From positions 720,370,001 through 720,434,000 of the forward strand of contig NC_092333.1 of assembly GCF_046630445.1 (NCBI RefSeq): DNA of 64,000 bases, read 5' to 3'. Every line of letters starts with the position of its first letter. Position 1 is the first letter of the stretch. Under the pieces are notes generated by a model, which was not told where the DNA came from, did no database searches, and was given only the letters and a program-made list of their open reading frames with translations. Position numbers and translations under genes: made by a program. Positions 1 through 10,190 of this stretch are shown here, one piece after another. This DNA comes from Rutidosis leptorrhynchoides. Its lineage: Eukaryota; Streptophyta; Magnoliopsida; Asterales; Asteraceae.

Positions 1-409
1 GATATTTTTAGAGATTATATAGAATGAAAGAGTTATGTAACATGGTTCATGATGAGGGTGTGATCTGTGAACATTTATCAAGTTCCATTAGAAACTCAGC
101 ATGACTTACTGTAATATAATCACGTTGATCAAGTGTCATTATACTATACTAACTCATGCTTCAGCTCCCAACACCACTTCAAAAATATTCATATTTTAAC
201 CTCGAAGGTTTCAGAATTTAAAAACTAAAATAGTTTCTTTTATGATGTTACACAGATATCGCAAGGAGAAAATTGATTTCCGATAAGAATGATTATGGAA
301 TTATCTCCAGAAATATGGAGGATATTTATAATGAAAGATACGATGATATCTTAGAATTTCTAATATCAGGGGATGATGAAGAATATTGTCCGCAAGGGTT
401 TAGATTCGG

Positions 410-638
410 AAGCAAGGTATTCGTTAATGGCTTCAGCAGATACTAAATCATTTGGATTCTTTGAAGGCAGGTTTAGTCTTTGTGATTTATCCACAGCCTC
501 CTTCATACTTTGCTCAATCCATTTTTCAGTACCAAAATTTTTCTGAGCTTTGCCAATACACTACTCTTTATCATCAAACTTTTGACTGTTAAAGTCGTTT
601 ACAGTTTTTGATGCTTCATCAGCATTTTTCAAGATTTC
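410..638 (-). pseudogene. Poly(A)-binding protein (PABP) fragment, RRM3-RRM4 linker region
   Basis: Reading the minus strand downward from 638 gives a peptide with the hallmark PABP end-of-RRM3 pattern: NADEASKTVNDFNSQKFDDK, then a GKAQK block, then EQSMKEAVDKSQRLNL. Plant PABPs carry NADDAA..AVE.LNG.KFDDKEW.VG.AQKK followed by a linker and EAADKFQ..NLYVKNLD. The match covers roughly 75 codons; the frame is no longer open and the sequence is well diverged. No neighbouring RRM could be traced with confidence. It sits inside the internal region of element B in the element's own sense, so the likeliest reading is a host gene piece captured by the retroelement. A decayed host copy that the element landed beside is less likely. 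Confidence 0.55.
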
Positions 639-1286
639 GAGAACTAGTTCATAGTTTAGGGTGTTTTTCAGAAACTTCACATTCGAAGTCTGTAAGTCTT
701 GAAGGTAAACGTTATATGTATATATATAACTGTTGGCGAAAAATTGCTACGAAATTCAAAATACTGATTTGCTAATTCCCAGTAGTTGGTATGACAATTG
801 TTGTTAAAAGTTGTATATGAGTACTTGATAGAGTTTCAATGAATAATTATCGTGATTTTTCGGAGAGGCTTAATGATCAATGAAGTTGTTGATAAGTTTA
901 CTGCTAATGTGGTGGAATATGAAAGGTTCCCCGATAACAAAAATGCCAAAGTTACAAGTCTGAAAGGTCGTTGTTAACTGGTTGAACGGTTGATAATACT
1001 GGATACTTTGAAAAGAAATTGCAAGGTTATTTTCAGTAATAACAATGCTAAAGGATCTTTCACATTTTTGAAGTCAAAGTATAGCTTTGAAAAATGTAGA
1101 GATCTAAGAATGATGTCACCCGTTAAATCTTGACTTGGATTCTGATCCGTCAATATCAGAATATGTAATTGAATTTGTATGGAAACGATTGTATATCGCT
1201 GTGAGCATAGTTAATAATTTTTGAATCAAAGTTGAAGAATGTACAGTATAACATATTAATTGTGAACTTATATATTTCCCGGGAAT

Positions 1287-1300
1287 TACCTACCCGTTAA
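1287..1300 (-). repeat. Internal polypurine-tract-like motif, copy 1 (element B)
   Basis: Plus-strand TACCTACCCGTTAA, i.e. TTAACGGGTAGGTA in element sense. The same motif forms the true polypurine tract next to the 3' LTR of element G (39408-39421). Here it lies far inside element B, followed by about 100 bp that resemble the sequence after copy 2 at 1786. Confidence 0.6.
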
Positions 1301-1785
1301 AGATTTCACAAGTAATATTTTGTACAAAAGAATTTTTATTACCGTCTTTATGAAAATATATGTATGTATATTTTCTTCAGATGTAACGCAGATTTAATGA
1401 GTTAATATCATATTAAGCTCATTTAATTTTTGGCTGGATTAGAAATGAATAATCTTTAAAACATTAAAGATTTCATAATCTTCGTGGAGTATTTTACTAA
1501 TGTAATCAATACTTCGTTATTCAATTTTATTGATATTTCCACAGTGAATCATGTTGGTGCTTATGGAACTCTTGCTAACTTCGAAAGGTAAAAATGATGT
1601 TTTCTGGAAAGTTTCAAGTATATCGAAAATGAAAATGTAAAATCAATTATGTAATTGAATAATACACTTGGTTTATTATGAAATGAAATTCATTAAGTTG
1701 GAACAGAGATTGTAGTTAACAATGGTTAAGTTGTTAAGGAAGGATGTACATCATTGCATATTAGTAATATGAACTAACCGAGTAG

Positions 1786-1799
1786 TACCTACCAGTTAA
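1786..1799 (-). repeat. Internal polypurine-tract-like motif, copy 2 (element B)
   Basis: TACCTACCAGTTAA, one base different from copy 1. The flanks (attcacacgtaatag, gtacgaaaagattt) are also similar to those of copy 1. Together 1283-1400 and 1783-1890 form a diverged direct repeat pair inside element B, on the downstream side of the 185-aa ORF. Confidence 0.55.
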
Positions 1800-1934
1800 G
1801 ATTCACACGTAATAGCTTAGTACGAAAAGATTTATTTTGATTTCAAAATTCATATATATTAAATATACATAAAATTTCTTCAGGGGAAATGAGTTAATAC
1901 TTCATCGGTTATTGTTGCTGGTATTTCTTGGTAA

Positions 1935-2492
1935 CTACGGTGCGTATGACGTTGATGCTCGTGGAACAGATTGTGAAGTTGAGGTTTGCAATGCGAATGT
2001 TGCTGGTGGTGGTAATGGTACTGTTGGTGTTGTTGTCGGTGGTACTGTTGATGCCGGTGATGATGCTGGTGCTTGCAACCTTTGCACCATATTCTCCAAA
2101 GCCACCACCAGAGCGCGAAGTTCGTTGACTTCTTCTACTACACCGGGATGATTGGCGGTTCGGACGAGTGGATGAATAAGATCCAGAATTTGAGATAGTA
2201 TATTATCTTGACGAGATACTCTGGAAATAAGAGAGAAAATGGTGTCTCGAACAGGTTCGCCGGTAAGTGCTTCAGGTTCTTCGCCAGGAGGGCAATGTGG
2301 TGGATGGAAGGGATTGCCTTCTTCTTGTCTCCAATAATTAAGTAGGCTACGAACCCATCCCCAATTCATCCAGAATACATGATGGCTAATTGGTTGATCC
2401 ATTCCGGTTACACTGTCTTCGGAATTCAGGTGAATATCCATATCGGAATAGCTGTCAGAGTTTAAGGAATTTGAACTAGATACGGGATCCAT
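1935..2492 (-). CDS. Extra ORF of element B, 185 aa, function unknown
   Basis: An open frame starting with ATG at 2492, between the primer binding site and the rest of element B, in the same sense as the element. The product starts MDPVSSSNSLNSDSYSDMD, is Ser/Asp-rich at the N terminus, has a Trp-rich middle (VFWMNWGWVRSLLNYWRQEE) and a short leucine-rich, coiled-coil-like stretch (VEEVNELRALVVALENMVQ) near residues 120-140. It ends in a Pro/Ser/Thr-rich tail. There is no zinc knuckle and no recognisable enzyme motif. The coiled coil and proline tail are compatible with a structural, gag-like accessory protein, but that is inference. The overlapping plus-strand frames here are shadows. Confidence 0.5.
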   Translation of the reverse strand: MDPVSSSNSLNSDSYSDMDIHLNSEDSVTGMDQPISHHVFWMNWGWVRSLLNYWRQEEGNPFHPPHCPPGEEPEALTGEPVRDTIFSLISRVSRQDNILSQILDLIHPLVRTANHPGVVEEVNELRALVVALENMVQRLQAPASSPASTVPPTTTPTVPLPPPATFALQTSTSQSVPRASTSYAP

Positions 2493-2863
2493 CTTGTATA
2501 ATTAGGGAGATGATTTTTGATATGAATTATATTATAGAATTTAGTTTGGTATTCTTCAATACAAAATTTACATATGTATATATAATACCAAATTCCATAA
2601 ATCACGGAGAAATTTTCGGAAGATGTCAGGAAAAGTTTACAGTAACAGATACGCTAAGATATGAATTTTTGTCTATACACTATTTATGCAATAAATGCAG
2701 GAAAACGTGTCTAGACTTAAGAATGATAAGCATATAATTTTCGACAAGAAATGATAAGCAAAACTTTTGACATGCAGACACAGTCGAAGTCCAGACTTAC
2801 TAATGCATCCTAACAACTATCAGTTAGACACACTCATGCAAGACCTGGTTCACTAGGACCAAC

Positions 2864-2875
2864 GCTCTGATACCA
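2864..2875 (-). other. Primer binding site (initiator Met-tRNA type) of element B
   Basis: On the minus strand it reads TGGTATCAGAGC, the standard plant site complementary to the 3' end of initiator tRNA-Met. It lies two bases inside the LTR edge at 2878, which fixes the element's orientation as minus. Confidence 0.85.
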
Positions 2876-2877
2876 AC

Positions 2878-4672
2878 TGTGACGATCGCTCCAAATCCAT
2901 ATGGACGAACACGTCATTCATCGATTTCATTGCGAGGTATTTGACCTCTATATGATACGTTTTGTAAACATTGCATTCTTTTGAAAAGGCACACCATCAA
3001 TGAATATTTAAATCAAAGGTTTTCGACATCTGATGAATTCTACATATAGACAATCACCGTAAATAATAGTTTTCAATAGTACTTCCGTTGACAATGCAGT
3101 CAAAATAAGATACATGGTGATGATTTTGTGAATGCAACGTTTTCTTGAATAAAGCATGCAAGACTCCATGCACATAGCTTGTATAACATGTAAGCAAACA
3201 GCGGAAGACTTCTAGGGAACCTGAGAATAAACATGCTAACAAGTGTCAACACAAAGGTTGGTGAGTTCATAGTTTTAGTGTTTCGCATAATCAGTATATA
3301 AAAGTGAATCACAAGATTTCAGTTGTTTCATCCAGAAACATTTATCAATAGATTCTACATAACAGAGCACCCTGGTAACTAAGCTTTAACGTTATAATGA
3401 TAAATACCCCATTCGTTTTAATACACGCAAACCAACGTGTCCTAAACTCAAATAACACACGTCCGTTAAAAGGCTAGCGCTCTAGCTCGGACGGGGATGT
3501 CAAGCCCTATGGATCCATATACTGTTATTCGCGCCCACCAGTCCATATCCTATGTACTAGCAGCTACTAGTTACCAAAGCTAAGGGATTTTCGGTTCAAA
3601 CTCAGTGTAGAATTTAGTATGTACTTGTATCCATTGCGTTTTAAAATAAATTGCATGTATTCTCAGCCCAAAAATTTAGATTGCAAAAGCAATTAAAAAG
3701 GGAGCAAATGAAACTCACGCATATAAATCTAGTATTTTTAGTATTTATAAACAGTCGCATGTATTCTCAGCCCAAAAATATATTGAGTAAAAGGGATCAT
3801 ATGAAACTCACCTTAGCAGCATATAAAGTCGTTTACCAAAATGTGACCGAAACTCGAATTACCAAATAACCGTAGATCTCAACCTAGAGAACATATGTTG
3901 GTCAATAAATGTCTATCAAGCTAGGTCAGGTCATAGTGTATCACAATCCTAATGCTCGATGTCGACATACAAAAGTTATCCAAAGTCGTTTCAAAAAGTC
4001 AATTTTGACAATAGTTTAACAAAACGAGACGTACCTTATATAAGGATTCATTTACTCGGTTGGTAATATTCAAAAATCCAATTTATCAATCTCGTAAACA
4101 AGTTGTTTAAATCTTAATTGTAGATTCAAAAGCAATTTCAATTAACTTCAATCATAATTCAGTTGCTCATATCTTTTAATCCGTTCATCGAAATTATTCG
4201 ATATTTAAATGAAAAGTTATTGATTTTTCGCCAGCTTTCCAAAAACATGTATATCATATACCTTTTACCAGTAATATATGTATTTAATTCGTGATCTATT
4301 ATAAACTGTTTAACGACAAAATTTAGCATACACGTATGTATAAATATATATACTCGAGCACTAGACATGGATACACAATTAATATATAAAAGATAAAATA
4401 TGAGTGCTTACGTATCAATATTGAGATTCAATATTGTAGGATAGTACGTAGAAGTAACGGAGATGATAAACACTAGGTTTGACTTACGAGCAAAACCCTC
4501 GAACAATACCCATAACCTCCTTAGTAATAACCCATAGTTTCCTTAGCTCTATCCCACTTGAAAACCCATTTTGAAAGTGACACGCTCATGACCTCGTCGT
4601 AGTATTTAAGTGATATAATTAATAATAATAATAATAATACTATTAATAATAATAAAATAAATAATAATAATC

Positions 4673-4713
<41 letters not shown>

Positions 4714-5204
4714 TTAAATAAATAATTTACACATAGTAATATATGTGTAAAACAACTCGCGCAGAAACCTGGTATTTATAGGCATAATTCCTGATTCTGA
4801 TGCCCATGCGATCGCATGGGTTTTATGCCTATTTCTCATGCGATCGCATGGCCGTCAGATCCAGCTCACATATTTTTGTTTTCTTGTTTGTCGACATAAT
4901 TAAATATAATATATATAATATATATAATTTAAATAATTAATTATATATTATATTAAATTCATGTGCATAGTTGACTTGTAATTTTCGTTCCGATGACTCG
5001 TACGTTGTCACTCGACTTATGTCCCGGTTCCAGTTTCTCGAACGCATTTTCGTACGCTTAGAAAACTCGCAATTTACGTTTTGTGACTCGTACCTTTGTC
5101 AAAATATAGTCTTAAATTATCACTAAACCATATCATTCAAAGTGTATCTTAAACTTTCGAGTGTTTTGGTCATTTACTTCTATAAATCATTGTCTCGCTA
5201 TTTA

Positions 5205-5259
<55 letters not shown>

Positions 5260-5622
5260 ACAAATCGTTTTATGACCAAGTTAATATATATTTTCAACAT
5301 TCATAAACACGTTTTAAATATACGTCGTAAGTTATTCATACAATTAATATTCCAACTTATCATATATATTCAAATAAATATTTAAACCAATAAGTTTAAT
5401 GTACGGTATCAAACAATTAATACATTGTTACGTTTTCAAGTTATAGTGTATATATATATATATATATATGTATATACATATAATTGTTCGCGAATCGCCG
5501 AGAACAACTGAAAGGTATTTGAATATATGAAAGTAGTTCAAAAATTTTGATATTCAGTTTTACAGACTTTGCTTATGGCGATATTAAGTTTAAATTTGGT
5601 CAGAAATTTTCGGGTCATCACA
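2878..5622 (-). repeat. 5' LTR of gypsy element B
   Basis: A 2745-bp LTR running TG...CA. Its inner edge is set by the primer binding site at 2864-2875 and its outer edge by the return of the interrupted LTR of element A at 5623. It shares with the LTR of element G and with the solo LTR C a block around 'cagcggaag...aataaacatgc...gttggtgagtt', and with C the terminal 'taagtttaaatttgg' block. It contains an (AAT)n tract near 4617-4720, a (TA)n tract near 5207-5256 and two short GC-rich palindromes at 4803-4850. Confidence 0.8.
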
Positions 5623-6327
5623 ACGTATCATACTTTTACACTTGAACACAAGTACGAAAACGAACATTCCACGTACGGGTTTGAACAAAAAGCCTCAATT
5701 CAATTATCATTAGTTACACTTGCAGGGTGTAAACGTGAACTTATATTATGTGATCACATGGGCTTGACGAGCCTCATTCGGACGGTTCGCTACCGTTAGC
5801 GAATGAAATATATTTTCGGGTCTAGTGTATGTTCTAACACTACGCAAAGGGTGCAAAACAGTTAAGTTTGATAATTGGGTGACCGCGAAACAAATAACAA
5901 CTTTGGAATGCAAATGATTTTGATAATCATATTATATTAAATCTTGTGGTTCAAATGCAACGTTTACTAAAACACCTATGATTTCACCAACGTTTTCGTT
6001 GACAGTTTTCTATATGTTTTCTCAGGTCCTTGAACGCTACTTGATACATGCTTCCGCACTCTTTTTGATACTTGCTTGGATGTCGAGTATACATGCATAG
6101 TTGGAGCGTCTTTTGACTACTTTAAATTGTGTCGCATAGGTTTCATTCATACGTTAAACTTTGTAATGTAACTAGTCTTTTGAACTACGTTTGTAAACTT
6201 GAAACATCCTTTTACTTATGAAATGAATGCCACATATTTTGGTCAAACGTCATGTTAAAGACTTATGACCACGTAACGGGACCTAAGTAGTCGGCGCCGT
6301 CAAACATGATTTGGTCGGGTCGCTACA
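5623..6327 (+). repeat. 5' LTR of element A, right-hand 705 bp
   Basis: Aligns without gaps to 17588-18292, with about nine substitutions seen by eye. It is followed after two bases by the primer binding site. Its upstream part has been displaced beyond the window by element B. Confidence 0.85.
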
Positions 6328-6329
6328 GA

Positions 6330-6341
6330 TGGTATCAGAGC
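6330..6341 (+). other. Primer binding site of element A
   Basis: TGGTATCAGAGC, complementary to the 3' end of initiator tRNA-Met and placed two bases after the 5' LTR end, as in Tekay-type plant gypsy elements. Confidence 0.9.
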
Positions 6342-6749
6342 GTTGGTTGTAGGGATTTAGAGTTCATTGGTGTCAACCCCGAGTCATAGGGTGCATTAGT
6401 GAGTCTAGACTACAACCGGCATATAGACTTGAAGTAGGAATTACTTAACTACTTGTGCATTTATACTCGAACTCTTCTATCATATCTAATTCTTATTCAA
6501 TCTTAATCTCACGTTACTTGATTTAATTGACGCGCCACCTTGACTATATGAAATAGTGTCGAATGCACATATGAATTAGGGTAATATAATTTCCGGGATT
6601 ATATTACGGTGACTCATATGAACATTCCGACATTATGACATAAAGAATTTAAGGCGAGTCAAGGAAAATTTCTCTCTATCCTTATTCCATATCATGATTA
6701 GTATTATTGAAAATACTAATCAACGGTATTCTTGTGTTTTGAAGGAACA

Positions 6750-7850
6750 ATGCCTCCTCGTCGTGTGCCACGCCATGAGACTCCTGAACAAGCTCTACAA
6801 CGAATGGTAGCCACCGCTGTAGAGGCGGCCATGGCCGGTCACTCCTCCAACAACAACAATAACAATAACAACAACAACAATGGAGCCGGTAACTCAAGCG
6901 AAGGGTGCTCCTACAAAGCCTTCATGGGGTGTAAACCTCACACTTTTGATGGAACCGGGGGACCGGTTGTACTCACTCGATGGTTCGAACAAACGGAAGC
7001 CGTTTTTAGCATAAGCGGTTGTCGGGACCAAGATAAAGTCAAATATTCCACCCACAACTTTGCCGGTATCGCCCTCACATGGTGGAACACGTATGTACAA
7101 TCGGTGGGTACCGATGAAGCTCACGCCCTCTCTTGGGCCGATTTAAGGGAAAGGATGATCGTCGAATTTTTCCCTCGTGAAGAAACCCGAAAGCTCGAAC
7201 AAGAGCTAAGAACTTTAAAGGCGGTTGGAAATGATCTCAAGGCCTACAATCAACGATACGCCGAGCTATCCTTGATGTGTCCCAACCTCGTGAACCCCGA
7301 ATCTCAAAGGGTTAAACTCTATAGGGATGGTCTTCCAAATAGCATCAAACAAGGAGTGATGTCATCCAAACCCGCTAACCTACAACAAGCCTTAAACATG
7401 GCCCGCCAATTGATCGAAACGGTTGACGAAATCGTAGTTCCGGCACCTAAGGCCGAGGATAAATCGGGAGACAACAAAAGAAAATGGGAAGCCCCCCAAT
7501 CAAGCAACAACTACAACAACAACTTCACCAAAAAGCCTTTCACCTCCGAAGCCAAGAAAAGTTATGGCGGAAATAAACCCTTTTGAAAAAAATGCCACAA
7601 ACACCACTATGGTGAATGTAGCAATCTATTTTGCCACCGGTGCCAAAGGGGTGGTCATGTGGCCAACGATTGTAGAAGTGCCGCCCCCATCGCTCAAAAG
7701 GTGCCCAATGCACCAAAATCGGGTACTTGTTATGAATGTGGCCAAACGGGTCATTTTAGAAATGCATGTCCAAAGAAGAAAGCCAACCCAACACACGCAG
7801 CCGAGCTTTCAACATCAACACCGAGGAAGCCCGAAATGACAATGAATTAG
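6750..7850 (+). pseudogene. gag region of element A
   Basis: Gag-like capsid and nucleocapsid coding region. The natural start is the ATG at 6750 (MPPRRVPRHETPEQALQRMV). The frame runs through an Asn homopolymer, the capsid core (ALTWWNTYVQSVGTDEAHALSWADLRERM, EFFPREETRKLEQELRTLK) typical of the Retrotrans_gag family, and a CCHC zinc knuckle (CYECGQTGHFRNACP) near 7730. The retrovirus-like aspartic protease begins just after, with a GAD active-site block near 7900. The region is a fossil and is not open throughout. Confidence 0.8.
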
Positions 7851-8363
7851 TCACGGGTACGTTTCTCCTTAACAACACTTATGTTACTTGTTTATTCAAT
7901 TCGGGTGCCGATAAGAGTTTTGTATCCAAGACTTTGACTCATTCTTTTAGCACTCCACTGTCATACCCCGTCCTAATCCGTCCGGACGAAGTCACCAACA
8001 TCTGGTTCCATTGCGATGATCGACTCCAAATAATGTCTTTACAATGAGCAAATGCACAGCGGAAGATTTCTTTCATACCTAAGAATAAACATGCTTTCAA
8101 GTGTCAACCAAAAGGTTGGTGAGTTCATAGGTTTATCATAAAACAATAAAATTCATCATTTTGATAGACCACAAAATTTAAATACTGCATGGTACAAATG
8201 GGCCCGAATCCTATACCCATCTGTAATGTACATGCTATATCTTTCAAATACAGTACATATTTCTCATGTATGAAACCATTTTCATAAATTATAGTAACCG
8301 TACACATATCTTGTGCACAAAAATAACATACACATAACCTGTGTAAAAATCATTCTCTCGATA

Positions 8364-8445
8364 TATAACATTCACATCAACTGGTGGCAATTATCATGTC
8401 CACATAATTCAATGGTGGCAATTATCATGTCCACATAATTCAATA
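8364..8445. repeat. Short tandem duplication in solo LTR C
   Basis: A unit of about 35 bp containing 'ggtggcaattatcatgtcc' and 'acataattcaa' occurs twice in tandem. Confidence 0.7.
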
Positions 8446-9197
8446 ATAATCCGCAGAACTTCTGTCTGCATAATAATTCATTCGAGGAATGTTTTGCTTG
8501 TGTCTATCTCGTCAAACATTTATAAAAGCATTTCATGTATTCGCAGTTCAAAATATATTTCAAAAGCATTTAATAAAGCAGTTGTAAAAACAGCGCATGT
8601 ATTCTCAGTCCCAAAAATGTAAAGAGTAAAAGGGATCAAATGAAACTCACGCATATAAATATTGTAAAACAGTTAATAAAGCATTTGCATGTATTCTCAG
8701 CCCAAAAATTTAATGAGTAAAAAGGGAGCAAATGAAACTCACACTAATGTATTTTGTAGTAAAAATACATATGACAATATTGAACAATGCAGGGTTGGCC
8801 TCGGATTCACGAACCTATATCAGTTATTGATATATCAAATAATATTAACACATATAATAAATGTGTAAAATAGTAAAACAAGTTTTATATATTATACTTG
8901 TTATATTTAATAAGTTATATGTTATATTTAAGTATTTTTAGTATTAACTTATTATAATTTATTATTTACCTATATAGCAAATACTCTTTAGTTAATTTAG
9001 TGAAACTATTATGTAATATCATTTAGTAAAATATATTAATATTGTAAATATGTTATAAATGTTATACATTAATGTTTTATATATAATATAATGTATTAAA
9101 ATATAATAGTATATAATATGATTATGATATACGTAGTAATTATATTTTTATGTAAATAATATTTGTTTGTTATAATTAATAATAATAATGGAAATAA

Positions 9198-9198
<1 letters not shown>

Positions 9199-9254
<56 letters not shown>

Positions 9255-9269
9255 CATTTTGAAATAATG

Positions 9270-9352
<83 letters not shown>
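9199..9352. repeat. (TAA)n microsatellites in solo LTR C
   Basis: Two near-pure TAA runs, 9199-9250 and about 9270-9352, separated by a short unique stretch. Frames here encode only poly-Tyr, poly-Leu or poly-Asn strings and are not genes. Confidence 0.9.
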
Positions 9353-9353
<1 letters not shown>

Positions 9354-9998
9354 GTAAGTAAAAAGTTGTAATATCCTCATAATGATAATAATAACAATAC
9401 TTACAATTGTAATACTCACTTTTTAATAACCTGATCTTATACATACTTATGTATATATATTTTTAGTGCGGAATGCCTTTTAGAGGTGAACGCACAAGAC
9501 AACAGAACCACAGTATTTATGCGGTAGGATTGCGCAGAACATTAAAGAGTGCGAAGGTTTCTCGCAGTATTTATGCGGAATGCCTAAAGTGCCCGGTCAA
9601 CTTACTTCCGCGTAGCTCCTGGACCTATAAATAGGGAGCTTGGCCTCTCATTTTAGGTTGTTGATTCTGGAAGGGTTGCCCTAGCCATATTGATTTTTCT
9701 CGTGACTTTGCCCGAGATTAAATCATTATTTGGTTAAGGTAATTTACGAAGACCGGGACATGGTTGTTGATCGTTTAGCACTTAACGAAATATGACAATA
9801 AGGTCCCAAAACCATAATCGACATCCATTATACCCCCTCATTGCACTCAATCCTTGATTAACCGTAATTGGATAATCTAGGATTGATCAATGATAATATT
9901 GATAATATTTGTGATAATTTTTATGAAAATAAGATTAACAATAAGGGTGATAATAATAATGATAATAATACTCATAATAATAATAATACTTACAAAAC

Positions 9999-9999
<1 letters not shown>

Positions 10000-10077
<78 letters not shown>
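10000..10077. repeat. (AAT)n microsatellite in solo LTR C
   Basis: About 26 AAT units. It directly abuts the tail side of the SINE-like sequence at 10079-10190, so it may have grown from an ATT-rich SINE tail. Confidence 0.85.
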
Positions 10078-10078
<1 letters not shown>

Positions 10079-10190
10079 TAAAAGGAGACTACCTTCAAAG
10101 AATTCCTAAAAATAAAAGCCATAGCCCGGGCTCGAACTCGCGACCTTCCATTAACCCTAAAACATCACCAACCACTTCGCTGTTTCTACT
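10079..10190 (-). repeat. Possible tRNA-derived SINE relic inside solo LTR C
   Basis: On the minus strand the stretch reads AGTGGTTGGTGATG (box A-like), then, about 30 bases on, GCGAGTTCGAGCCC (box B-like, GGTTCGANNCC family), and runs into an (ATT)n tail at 10077-10000. Box spacing and the simple-repeat tail fit a plant SINE. No clear target duplication was found, so this stays tentative. Confidence 0.4.

Larger units (their letters stand above)
1..5622 (-). mobile_element. Gypsy-type LTR element B, 5' end only (rest lies left of the window)
   Basis: A minus-strand LTR retrotransposon of which only the 5' part is inside the window. Read on the minus strand, the order is 5' LTR (5622-2878), primer binding site (2875-2864), an extra ORF (2492-1935), two internal polypurine-tract-like motifs, then a decayed host-derived PABP fragment (638-410). 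LTR end sequences and internal motifs resemble those of the complete gypsy element at 36155-49250, so the superfamily is assigned by kinship; no gag or pol of B is visible. It inserted into the 5' LTR of the plus-strand gypsy element that follows, because bases 5623-6327 align without gaps to 17588-18292. The target duplication is probably ACGTA, but the left copy lies outside the window. It looks old and broken over much of 1-1900. Confidence 0.75.

Noticed and set aside
2510-2737. A 75-aa plus-strand frame next to the primer site of element B
   Set aside because: Non-coding leader of the element, in antisense.
6342-6749. Search for an extra leader ORF in element A comparable to those of B and G
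   Set aside because: Only about 400 bases between primer site and gag, with no supported sense ORF.
9096-9444. Minus-strand frames of about 100 aa made of Tyr or Leu runs
   Set aside because: Translation of a TAA microsatellite; no real protein content.
10079-10190. A functional tRNA gene on the minus strand
   Set aside because: Box A and box B-like motifs are present, but no cloverleaf with acceptor and anticodon arms forms; listed only as a possible SINE relic.
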